A stretch of DNA of 7,147 bases, from contig RQOI01000010.1 in NCBI GenBank assembly GCA_003854995.1, positions 1-7,147 on the forward strand. Direction: 5' to 3'. How positions within the stretch are numbered: the stretch's first letter is position 1; each line of letters starts with the position of its first letter. Made by a program: the position numbers and the translations under genes. This document shows positions 1 through 6,421 of the stretch, piece after piece. Source of the DNA: Candidatus Zhuqueibacterota bacterium. GTDB taxonomy: Bacteria; Zhuqueibacterota; Zhuqueibacteria; Residuimicrobiales; Krinioviventaceae. Below the pieces are notes generated by a model that made no database searches, had not been told where the DNA came from, and was given only the letters and a program-made list of their open reading frames with translations.

Positions 1-987
1 GCCCAGGATGATGGCGACGAGCGCGAGCAGGTTCACTTCATACATCACCTGGCAGAAAATCTGCCCCGGCCGCGTGCCGATGGCTTTTGCCACACCATAC
101 TCGCGGGTGCGCTCCAGCACGGACATCAGCACCGTGTTCAAGACGCCGATGGCGACGATCAGCACAATCACAAAGATCATGATCCACATGCCCTCCAGAT
201 CCGCTTTCATCGCCTGATAAAAGGATCTGGCGAATTCCTGCCATGGTTCCACCGACAGCTCTGCAATGCCCGGCTGTTCACGGATTTTCTTCATCATCGC
301 GTTGATGGCGCCGAGATCCTCGATGATGATGGCGATCTCATGCACCCGCGACTCGAGGGTGAAGAGCACCTGCGCATCCGCGAGGTGCATATAGAGGGAG
401 GTACGGTCGCTCATCTCTTCGCCGCTTTGCATGATGCCGACGATGTGATAGAGGTCGTTGGCGATCGAACCATCAGCGGCCTGGGAGACGATGACCAGCT
501 CGTCGTCGATTTGAGCGCGCAGCACCTCTGCCAGGTTCTTGCCCAGGACGACGCCATGCTCCGGCTGCTCTCCCAGGGTTGTGCCGGCGACGATCTTTTG
601 CGCGAATCGCGTTGCCCGCTGCTCTCGCGCTGGATCGATGCCGATGATCTGCGCCGTCGCGCTGTGATCGCCGGCCGAAGCCAGTCCCGCGGCAAAGAGA
701 CGCGGCGTCCAGGTCTCGGCGCCCGGCAGGCGCTGAATCGCACCGCCGATCTCTTCATAGTCTGCAATAGAATTGTAGATCGACGGTTTGTCCAGATACC
801 CTTGGCCATGTATCTGAATATGGCCCAAATGATTGCGGGTGAACATGTTGATGATGTTGTTATAAGAGCCGTCCGACCAGCCGATGGAAACCGCTGCCAG
901 GACAAAGCCGCCGACCATGGTGAGCAGGGTGAGGATGGTCCGCCGTTTCTGACGCAAGGCGTTTCTGAGCGCGATTTTGAACATCAT
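1..987 (-). CDS. MacB/FtsX-type ABC transporter permease, C-terminus missing (partial)
   Basis: The frame is open from an ATG at 987-985 to the left edge and gives 329 residues without a stop. Residues about 18-36 form a first membrane helix after a basic N-terminus. Residues about 40-265 form a large extracytoplasmic region like the MacB periplasmic core domain. A second helix lies at about 267-290, and the signature ERTREYGVAKAIG (292-304) matches the conserved cytoplasmic loop of FtsX/LolC/MacB permeases. A third helix begins near 315 and is cut by the window, so the last part and a fourth helix are presumably outside. Family members use a separate or fused ATPase to move lipoproteins, lipids or peptides across or out of the inner membrane. 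No ATPase domain is visible here. The gene starts one base after the stop of the LolA-like gene, so the two are probably translationally coupled and functionally paired. The ATP-binding partner is expected further left. The substrate is unknown. Confidence 0.93.
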   Translation of the reverse strand, partial: MMFKIALRNALRQKRRTILTLLTMVGGFVLAAVSIGWSDGSYNNIINMFTRNHLGHIQIHGQGYLDKPSIYNSIADYEEIGGAIQRLPGAETWTPRLFAAGLASAGDHSATAQIIGIDPAREQRATRFAQKIVAGTTLGEQPEHGVVLGKNLAEVLRAQIDDELVIVSQAADGSIANDLYHIVGIMQSGEEMSDRTSLYMHLADAQVLFTLESRVHEIAIIIEDLGAINAMMKKIREQPGIAELSVEPWQEFARSFYQAMKADLEGMWIMIFVIVLIVAIGVLNTVLMSVLERTREYGVAKAIGTRPGQIFCQVMYEVNLLALVAIILG

Positions 988-988
988 A

Positions 989-1741
989 TCACTGACCTGA
1001 TTGCAGGTTTCGCAAGGTGAAAATGCCATCCGCGACGCCGGCGTTGAACCTGGCATCGAGATAGCGAATGATCGTGGTCTGGCCCTCCTTGTCCTGTGGG
1101 ATCAGCTCCAGCACCGTCGGGATCGTGCGGCCGCCGAGGGTCTTGATCTCTTTGAAATGGATCAGGCGCATGAGCTCGCCTTTTTCGTCGTAGTATTTCT
1201 CCCAGACCGGCAGAAATCCCTGCTGTTGCACGGCCACAATGACCGAACCCCAGACCACGGCCAGATTCTCCTTCGGCGTCATCTGCAGGTAGAGCAGATC
1301 ATCCTGCGCATCCTCTGGCCGGATCAGTGCAAAATGATAGTCATCCGTCCAGGTGAACTCTTTGACCAGATCATCGTTGGTGAAATCAGATCCCATCCAG
1401 GAGCTCATCATCATGGAAGGGGGGACTTTGATGACCTTGTTGATCTTGGGCAAATAGTTCCACATCTCGTTCTTGATGCGCAGCGTCGCCACGCCCTGGT
1501 CTTTGGCGGGCGCCAGGATGCGGATGAAGGTCTTGTCCATGCCCTGCGACCAGGCCTTCATCTTGAGCGTCCGCTGCCAGTGCGGCGTCACAATGACCAT
1601 TTCCATCTCGGCATAGCTCGACTCACTTCGATAGAGCTCGTCGAGATGGCGGACAATGTCCTGTACATCCAGCGTCGACTCTTTCTCTCCGGCCGCGAGT
1701 TGGAGAAAGATGGCGATCGATAGGATCAATAGTCTAATCAT
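989..1741 (-). CDS. LolA-like outer-membrane lipoprotein-sorting protein
   Basis: A 250-residue secreted protein. Residues 1-18 (M-I-R then a run of Leu/Ile/Ala ending LAAG) look like a Sec signal peptide without a lipobox cysteine. The mature part resembles the LolA-like lipoprotein-sorting family that accompanies MacB/FtsX-type exporters. An early segment includes WQRTLKMKAWSQGMDKTFIRI. It is followed by LRIKNEMWNYLPKINKVIKV and the diagnostic MMSSWMGSDFTNDDLVKE stretch at about residues 110-127. Proteins of this fold are single-domain half-barrels that bind acyl chains in the periplasm. The start is supported by an AGAGGAG ribosome binding site, though its 12-base spacing is somewhat long. 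The gene is first after the promoter at 1818-1846, and the permease follows after one base. The pair probably forms an envelope lipid or lipoprotein transport unit. The exact cargo cannot be read from sequence. Confidence 0.9.
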   Translation of the reverse strand: MIRLLILSIAIFLQLAAGEKESTLDVQDIVRHLDELYRSESSYAEMEMVIVTPHWQRTLKMKAWSQGMDKTFIRILAPAKDQGVATLRIKNEMWNYLPKINKVIKVPPSMMMSSWMGSDFTNDDLVKEFTWTDDYHFALIRPEDAQDDLLYLQMTPKENLAVVWGSVIVAVQQQGFLPVWEKYYDEKGELMRLIHFKEIKTLGGRTIPTVLELIPQDKEGQTTIIRYLDARFNAGVADGIFTLRNLQSGQ

Positions 1742-1817
1742 GGCGATGATGAACTCCTCTGATCATGGACGATTTAACGCCTGATCCCCCTTTTAATTTG
1801 CTGCTCCGATTTATTGT

Positions 1818-1846
1818 ATAGTAGTAAATAGAGGCGAGATAGTCAA
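1818..1846 (-). promoter_or_regulatory. Sigma70-type promoter for the LolA-like/permease operon
   Basis: On the minus strand TTGACT (1846-1841, 5/6 to consensus) is separated by exactly 17 bases from TACTAT (1823-1818, 4/6). The surroundings are AT-rich. Transcription would begin near 1811 and leave a leader of about 70 bases before the ATG at 1741. No operator or terminator-like fold stands out in that leader. Confidence 0.6.
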
Positions 1847-1946
1847 CCGAATAAATTTGCTCCTGATCTCTCACATGGACCGGATCATGAAAAAGTTGCC
1901 CTCTTGACCGACGAAAATATTGGCGTCAGCCGTCGCGCGCCAAGAA

Positions 1947-2047
1947 TCACGCAAAGACGCCAAGACGCAGAGAAACGCAAAGGGAATAACCATTCACCTA
2001 ACCTAAAAATTCTTTGCGTTCCTTTGCGTCTCCGCGTCTTTGCGTGA
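1947..2047. repeat. CGCAAAG-family inverted repeat (copy 1), long hairpin
   Basis: The arms at 1947-1982 and 2012-2047 are 36 bases each and match at 32 of 36 positions when one is reverse-complemented. They enclose a 29-base loop. Each arm is built from ACGCAAAG-like units (TCACGCAAAG at the outer end, ACGCAAAG at the inner end). From memory, repeats of this type are scattered through many environmental bacterial genomes and give spurious proteins resembling KTRRRKGTQR and RLCV; both strings appear in the translation here. It lies 24 bases past the ATPase stop codon. As RNA it could fold at that transcript's 3' end, but it has no T-run, so it is not a standard terminator. The rest of the gap 1742-2070 holds only the promoter and leader at 1742-1846; nothing is recognised in 1850-1945. 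Confidence 0.85.
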
Positions 2048-2070
2048 GTCTTAAAATCGACCGCATCCAT

Positions 2071-4470
2071 TCATTCTTTCAGAGACCGCGCCAGTGGTCG
2101 CTTCACCAACTCGGTGACGATGAGATAGAGCACGGCCAGCGCCACGATGAGACCGAGGTGCGCCGGCGACGGGGGAGTGAATTCGAAAAACCTGGTGCTC
2201 CACGGGATCAATGGCAATGCCAGCGTGATGACCAGGGCGCCGACCGAGAGGAAGACGATGATCGGCGCCGGCCGGCCGGCTTTCTCTATCGGCAACATGG
2301 AGCGAATCGATGCCATCAGCAGGATTTCGGTGAGCACGCTGCCGATGAACCAGTTGGTCTGCAGCACGGCCGGTGAGATGCGATAGAAAAGCGCAAAATA
2401 GATGAAATCAAAGACCGTGCTGACCAGGCCCAGGGTCATGAAGATGATATAGAGCGAACGAAAGTCGTAGCGCTGCGGCCTGGCCACTTCGCGATCCGAG
2501 ACGCGGTCAAAGGCGATCGCCATCATCGGGAAATCGGAGAGCAGGTTGAGGAGCAGCAGCTGCTTGGGCAGCATGGGCAAAAAGTCGATGAACAGTGAAC
2601 CGACGGCCACGGCGTAGAAATTGCCAAAGTTGGAGACCAGGGTGGCGCGGATGTATTTCAGGGTGTTGGCGTGCGTCTCGCGTCCCAGGCGGATGCCATC
2701 GACGATCACGCGCAAATCGTTCTGTAGCAGGATGATGTCGGCCGTCTCGCGCGCGACATCGGCGGCCGACTGCACCACCATGGACACGTGCGCCGCCTTG
2801 AGTGCCGGCGCGTCGTTGATGCCCTCGCCCAGAAAACCGACGGTGTAGCGCTCTTTCAGCAGCGCGATCAGCTGCAGTTTTTGCTCCGGCGTGGTGCGCG
2901 CAAAGACGCGAATGTCGCCGATGCGCTCGTGCTGCTCCTGAATGGCCAGGGCCAGGAACGCCGAGGCATCCATGACTTCATCGTCGCCCTCCACCAGCCC
3001 TGCTTCATAACCGACAGCCTTGGCCACCATCAGGGCGTCGCCGGTGATGATGGTGATGGCCACGTTCAGCTTTTTCGCCGTAGCGACGGTCTCGGCCGTA
3101 GTCGCTTTGAGCCGATCGACAAAAGAGACCAAGCCGCCAAAGCGGGCGCCGCCCCCGTCATTGTAGCTGACGCCGAGCACCCGATGACCCAGGCGTTCCT
3201 CCTCCGCCAACCAGACCCGCGCCGCTCCCTGCTCGAGCAGTCCCTGATGGATAAAGTACTCGGGACTGCCGCGCCTGATGTGCAGTCGGCCTGCAGCGCC
3301 GCGCACCACGGCGCCGTTGCTGCGCAGCGCCGGATCAAATGCCTCTTCTTCCAGCAGCTCAAAGCTCGCCACCTCGGCGCGCTGCTCGGCCGACAGCGCC
3401 TCGTCGGTTGCGCGATCGAACGGCTCTGGCTTTTGTTTCTCCACCTGATGCGCCGCCAGGCGCGCCAGCACGAGCGGGTGAAAACGCGACTCGGGCGCCA
3501 GGTAACTGTTCTGGTACACCAGGCGATTCTCGGTGATCGTGCCGGTCTTGTCGGTGCAGAGCAGGTTCACGGCGCCGAGATCCTGCACCGACGACAGCCG
3601 CTTGACGATGACGTCCTTTTGCGCGAACTGCAGCGCGCCGCGCGACAGAGAAAAGGTCAGCACCAGCGGCAAGGCCTCGGGGATCACCGAGACCGCGAGC
3701 GCAATGGCAAAGATGAGCAGGTGCGGGATATCGGTCTCTCGACCGTCGATCAGGATGTTCGCCAGGACCACGAACAGCAGGGTGATGAGCGTCGCGCGCA
3801 GGATGAAGGTGCTGATGCGATCGATGCCCTTGACCAGCTCGCTCTCCGACTGCACCGAAGAGGCTGTCGCCGCGATGGCGGCCAGGCGCGTTTTTATGCC
3901 GGTGGCCGTGACTTCGGCCAGCGCGTTGCCGCGAATGATGACCACGCCCTGCAGCAGGCGATGCTCGTCGCTGATGGTCTGCGCCGCTTCGGCCGCCTGC
4001 TTGGACACCGGGATGCTCTCGCCGGTGAACGTCGTCTCATCGACCATCAGATCGCGCATCTGCCGCACAACCGCATCCGCCGGCACTGTGTCGCCGGCCT
4101 GCAGCTTGATGATATCGCCGGGCACGATCTCCTCGATGGCCACCTCCTGGTCGCGACCGTCGCGACGCACCGTGACCGTGCGCACCAGATAGGATTTGAG
4201 TTTGTCCGCCGCCGCGTTTGATTTGTACTCCTGAAATACGTTGAGGGCCGTGCCGATGAACACGAACAGCAGGATGAAGGCGCCGTCGATCGGCTCGCCC
4301 AGGGCAAAGGTCACAACTGCCGCGGCGAGCAGCAACAGGTTAAAGACGCCGCGGAACTGCCTCAAGATCAGTCGCGGCAGGCGATAGCGGGGGGTGGGCA
4401 GAGCATTGGGGCCAAAGCGAGCGCGCCGCTCCGCCACATCGGTCATCGACAGTCCGGTCAAATTGGTCAT
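2071..4470 (-). CDS. MgtA-like P-type cation-transporting ATPase
   Basis: A complete 799-residue P-type ATPase of the inner membrane. The N-terminus carries the GLS...RRARFGPNALP cation-ATPase motif, which supports the ATG at 4470 over an in-frame ATG at 4446; ribosome binding sites are weak for both. Membrane pairs lie at about 42-78 and 221-270, with PEALP at 264-268 in M4. The actuator TGES is at 149-152. The phosphorylation site is CTDKTGT, with the phosphorylated aspartate at 307. A compact nucleotide domain lies at about 315-455, TGD at 476-478 and the hinge GEGINDAP at 548-555. Six helices fill about 610-790. The stretch LLNLLSDFPMMAIAFDRV and the later NWFIGSVLTE resemble the Mg2+-importing MgtA (P3B) branch more than Ca2+ pumps. 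Unusual: the hinge has Glu549 where Asp is usual, the nucleotide-site KGxPE motif reads RRGSPE, and ADVGI reads AHVSM. The transported ion is uncertain, with Mg2+ the best guess. The gene stands alone, with hairpin repeats on both sides. Confidence 0.93.
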   Translation of the reverse strand: MTNLTGLSMTDVAERRARFGPNALPTPRYRLPRLILRQFRGVFNLLLLAAAVVTFALGEPIDGAFILLFVFIGTALNVFQEYKSNAAADKLKSYLVRTVTVRRDGRDQEVAIEEIVPGDIIKLQAGDTVPADAVVRQMRDLMVDETTFTGESIPVSKQAAEAAQTISDEHRLLQGVVIIRGNALAEVTATGIKTRLAAIAATASSVQSESELVKGIDRISTFILRATLITLLFVVLANILIDGRETDIPHLLIFAIALAVSVIPEALPLVLTFSLSRGALQFAQKDVIVKRLSSVQDLGAVNLLCTDKTGTITENRLVYQNSYLAPESRFHPLVLARLAAHQVEKQKPEPFDRATDEALSAEQRAEVASFELLEEEAFDPALRSNGAVVRGAAGRLHIRRGSPEYFIHQGLLEQGAARVWLAEEERLGHRVLGVSYNDGGGARFGGLVSFVDRLKATTAETVATAKKLNVAITIITGDALMVAKAVGYEAGLVEGDDEVMDASAFLALAIQEQHERIGDIRVFARTTPEQKLQLIALLKERYTVGFLGEGINDAPALKAAHVSMVVQSAADVARETADIILLQNDLRVIVDGIRLGRETHANTLKYIRATLVSNFGNFYAVAVGSLFIDFLPMLPKQLLLLNLLSDFPMMAIAFDRVSDREVARPQRYDFRSLYIIFMTLGLVSTVFDFIYFALFYRISPAVLQTNWFIGSVLTEILLMASIRSMLPIEKAGRPAPIIVFLSVGALVITLALPLIPWSTRFFEFTPPSPAHLGLIVALAVLYLIVTELVKRPLARSLKE

Positions 4471-4805
4471 CGTCTATCCATTTATTGTTCGGTCAATTCG
4501 GGCTGGTGAAATAGCTCAAAACTTAAATTTACAGAGTTCGATGCTAAATGGCTATGATAATTTTGGAGTGCAAAACGGCAGTCTTTATTCATTCGAGAAA
4601 CGGTCAACACCAGCAAAACATTGAGCTCACTTTGCGTTATGGATGCGAACTCACGCAAAGGCGCCAAGCCGCAGAGGATACGCAAAGTAAAATGATAGCC
4701 ATATTTTTGTATGAGCATGAAATGTCTTGCTCTTTCCGTTTTTCGTTACAAACTGACTTTTCCGGACTCGCTTGGGAGACGGCTGTGCCGAGCCCATGAT
4801 CGTAC
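4471..4805. other. Intergenic region between the ATPase and the lipoprotein gene
   Basis: This 335-base stretch separates the ATPase start from the lipoprotein stop; both genes are on the minus strand. It must hold the ATPase promoter, but I find no convincing pair: TTGACC at 4603-4598 (minus) has no good -10 element at 16-18 bases. The part next to the ATPase (4471-4610) is AT-rich. The CGCAAAG repeat occupies 4629-4688. Nothing is recognised in 4690-4800. Short frames here cross the repeat and show no protein-like features. No clear intrinsic terminator follows the lipoprotein gene. Confidence 0.6.
4629..4688. repeat. CGCAAAG-family repeat (copy 2), rearranged
   Basis: Bases 4651-4688 align with the left arm of the copy at 1947: TCACGCAAAG, then GCGCCAAG, GCAGAG and ACGCAAAG in the same order and orientation, with a few substitutions and one extra base. 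A short opposite arm ACTTTGCGT (4629-4637) precedes it. It can pair over 9 bases with ACGCAAAGT (4680-4688), or over 8 bases with ACGCAAAG (4653-4660). Arm order is therefore inverted relative to copy 1, where TCACGCAAAG is the outer end. The copy looks degraded or recombined. Confidence 0.75.
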
Positions 4806-5252
4806 CTATTTCAGCGCATAGAGGACGAGCATCGCCGCCGTGGTGGCGGCAAATGTGCGCGTGCCGAGTTTCCACCAGAACGTTTTCTCCCGTTCCTTTT
4901 CGCAGGCCAGGCGAATGGCGTGTTCGGCCGCCAGCTGCTGCTGCACATCGGCGACATTGCTCTTCAGCAGGCCGATCTCGTCTTTTTGCGCGCTGATGAC
5001 CGATGCACCCTTGTCGATGACCAGCTTGAGCGTGTCGATCTGCGCCTCCATCAGCGGCAGCGTGTTCACGAGCAGGTTGCGATAATCGATGGCAATCAGT
5101 TTCGGAATGACAAAGCCGATGTCGCCGGTGGACGAGTCCTTGATCTGCACCACGCTATCTGGGCGTACGATCTGCTGCGCTGTCAGCTCCTGCCAGGCGC
5201 AGCCTGACAAGGCGATTGAGCTCAGCATGCAGAGAATCCATCGATTGGACAT
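4806..5252 (-). CDS. Lipoprotein with coiled coil and C-terminal membrane helix (spanin-like)
   Basis: A 148-residue protein. The N-terminus MSNRWILCML...IALSGC is a lipoprotein signal with lipobox LSGC, the acylated cysteine being residue 18. Residue 19 is Ala, not Asp, so by the Escherichia coli rule it would go to the outer membrane. Residues about 65-122 are heptad-rich (MEAQIDTLKLVID, KDEIGLLKSNVADVQQQL) and probably a coiled coil. Residues about 125-147 (after KTFWWKLG) form a C-terminal membrane helix followed by a single Lys. An N-terminal lipid anchor plus a C-terminal inner-membrane helix is the topology of unimolecular phage spanins such as T1 gp11, which fuse inner and outer membranes during lysis. 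This assignment rests on topology, not on a recognised sequence family. Its start overlaps the upstream coiled-coil gene by 98 bases in another frame, and an AGGGAGG site 7 bases before the ATG fixes the start. An envelope-tethering lipoprotein of host origin is the alternative. Confidence 0.75.
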   Translation of the reverse strand: MSNRWILCMLSSIALSGCAWQELTAQQIVRPDSVVQIKDSSTGDIGFVIPKLIAIDYRNLLVNTLPLMEAQIDTLKLVIDKGASVISAQKDEIGLLKSNVADVQQQLAAEHAIRLACEKEREKTFWWKLGTRTFAATTAAMLVLYALK

Positions 5253-5538
5253 AATCGAACCTCCCTTTGCCTTTGTAATAGGTGAGCTGGTGATCCATTT
5301 TTTGAATGCTCTCCAGCAGTCGTGCGATGTCGGCCTGTGTGTGTCTGATGCTGTCTTCGATGGCGCTGATCAGTTCGTTCCGCGCCTCGATGACGCTCTG
5401 CAGCGAGTCGATTTTGGCCTCATAGCGCTCCTTCAGCTCTTCATAGTCCCCCGGCGAATCGCAGACAAGATAGCCCACGATGACGGCCAGCAGTGCTCCG
5501 AGCGCCAGCAGGGCAACCGCTGATAAAATTTTCTTCAT
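5155..5538 (-). CDS. Small membrane-anchored coiled-coil protein (i-spanin-like)
   Basis: A 127-residue protein with one N-terminal membrane helix (about residues 5-25, after MKK). It is followed by a long charged heptad region at about 31-85 (YEELKERYEAKIDSLQSVIE, then EDSIRHTQADIARLLESIQK), and the tail is basic. The predicted topology is type II: helix in the inner membrane, coiled coil in the periplasm. That is the plan of Rz-type inner-membrane spanins and of small coiled-coil proteins found in prophage lysis cassettes. No specific family is recognised. The ATG at 5538 has a good GAGGAG site 6 bases upstream. The gene begins 49 bases after the methyltransferase with no terminator between, so it is probably cotranscribed. 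Its last 98 bases overlap the lipoprotein gene out of frame. A host envelope or cell-division protein is the alternative; no holin or endolysin is visible nearby. Confidence 0.75.
   Translation of the reverse strand: MKKILSAVALLALGALLAVIVGYLVCDSPGDYEELKERYEAKIDSLQSVIEARNELISAIEDSIRHTQADIARLLESIQKMDHQLTYYKGKGRFDYVQSMDSLHAELNRLVRLRLAGADSAADRTPR
5260..5266 (-). promoter_or_regulatory. Internal ribosome binding site of the overlapping lipoprotein gene
   Basis: AGGGAGG lies 7 bases before the ATG at 5252 and inside the coding region of the upstream gene, at its codons for about G90-R93. Such a strong site within another reading frame supports real translation of the overlapping gene. Confidence 0.75.
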
Positions 5539-5587
5539 CCCTTTCTCCTCTTTTCTCTTTGTGTGCGTGTATTTCTCAGGTTAGATC

Positions 5588-6421
5588 TCATCTGTTCTCA
5601 TTGATCGTCGCCATCACGGTCCATTGCGTCCGCGAAAATCCCAGGTACTTGAACAGGCGCGGGCGCATGTCCGGATCCTCGACATAGGACCATTCATCGA
5701 CCACCTTGATGCCCCCGGCAAAGGCCTCGAGTTCGCGCGCCTTTTTGACGCCGAACTGATAGGAAGAACCCGAATCGAGGCCGAGCTCTTTTTTCATCTT
5801 CAAGATGATGATCTTTTTCCAAAAGCCGCGGGTGTATTTTTCGGTCACGACCTCTAGGACGATTTGCGAATCATGCACGCTCTCGGCGACTGTTTTGAAA
5901 AGACGAATGACGCCGTCTCTGGGCAGATACATCAGCAGGCCTTCAGCGATGAACAGGATCGTGCGAGCTGTCTTTTGCGTGACCTGCTCGATCCAGGACA
6001 GGTCCAGAACCGAGCGGCCGATCAATTCATAATCAATTTTGTCGCCGAGAATCTCTTTTTTGATCTCGATCACTTCCGGCAGATCGAGCTCGATATAGAT
6101 GCATTGCCGATGGTCGAGTCGCCAATACCTGGTGTCAAAGCCGCAGCCGAGGTTCACCACTGTGCAGCCGGGATGCCGGGCGATAAAGTCATTGGCAATG
6201 GCATCGTATTTTCTCGCGCGGATGGCGAGGTGATTGGTGAGCGCCGCGGACAGCTGTCTGTCGAGCACCTGTTCTCCGCCGTCTTTCGCCGCATAGGCGG
6301 CGAGCTGGTGCAAGGCATATTCAGCCATGGGATCAGCGATGAGCGGCTCATCTTTTTGCGATTCAATGACATGGCTTCGCAGGGTGATGATGGAAGTTTT
6401 AGCGACATCGGTCAGTTTCAT
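5588..6421 (-). CDS. Class I SAM-dependent methyltransferase, leucine carboxyl methyltransferase (LCMT) family
   Basis: A 277-residue cytoplasmic methyltransferase. The LCMT/COG3315-type features are in order. RARKYD (residues 68-73) matches the conserved arginine-rich motif before the SAM fold. VVNLGCGFDTRYWR (88-101) is the glycine-rich SAM loop with the family's GCGxDTR. IELDLPEVI (110-118) carries the acidic residue expected to bind the SAM ribose. AEGLLMYL (159-166) is the post-strand-4 motif. Members methylate carboxyl or hydroxyl groups of small molecules, including polyketides, or of protein C-termini; the substrate here is unknown. The ATG at 6421 is chosen because AGAGG sits 7 bases upstream and the homologous-looking sequence begins there. 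An in-frame start at 6535 would add 38 residues that are the other-frame reading of the CxxC gene. It overlaps that gene's 3' end by 23 bases, which suggests coupled translation. Confidence 0.9.
   Translation of the reverse strand: MKLTDVAKTSIITLRSHVIESQKDEPLIADPMAEYALHQLAAYAAKDGGEQVLDRQLSAALTNHLAIRARKYDAIANDFIARHPGCTVVNLGCGFDTRYWRLDHRQCIYIELDLPEVIEIKKEILGDKIDYELIGRSVLDLSWIEQVTQKTARTILFIAEGLLMYLPRDGVIRLFKTVAESVHDSQIVLEVVTEKYTRGFWKKIIILKMKKELGLDSGSSYQFGVKKARELEAFAGGIKVVDEWSYVEDPDMRPRLFKYLGFSRTQWTVMATINENR

Noticed and set aside
340..1020. Plus-strand open frame, and a minus-strand frame at 411-905, over the permease
   Set aside because: Both are out-of-frame readings of the permease, whose own frame shows FtsX-type helices and the ERTREYGVAKAIG loop.
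1001..1723. Plus-strand open frame (240 codons) opposite the LolA-like gene
   Set aside because: It mirrors the real gene on the minus strand, has no recognisable domain and lacks a ribosome binding site.
1885..2070. Minus-strand frame of 61 codons containing KTRRRKGTQR and RLCV
   Set aside because: It is a translation of the CGCAAAG hairpin. Such strings are a recurring artefact of this repeat type.
2788..4221. Long plus-strand open frame (477 codons) opposite the ATPase
   Set aside because: It is fully antisense to a clear P-type ATPase with all main motifs. Its translation is rich in Arg, His, Gln and Asp, as expected for the complement of a GC-rich gene, and it shows no domain.
4780..4800. 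Possible terminator after the lipoprotein gene (GGCT/AGCC)
   Set aside because: The stem is only 4 bp and no T-run follows on the minus strand.
4482..4875. Minus-strand frames at 4482-4718 and 4651-4875 in the intergenic region
   Set aside because: Both cross the second repeat copy, contain the same artefact (PLRLGAFA) and show no protein features.
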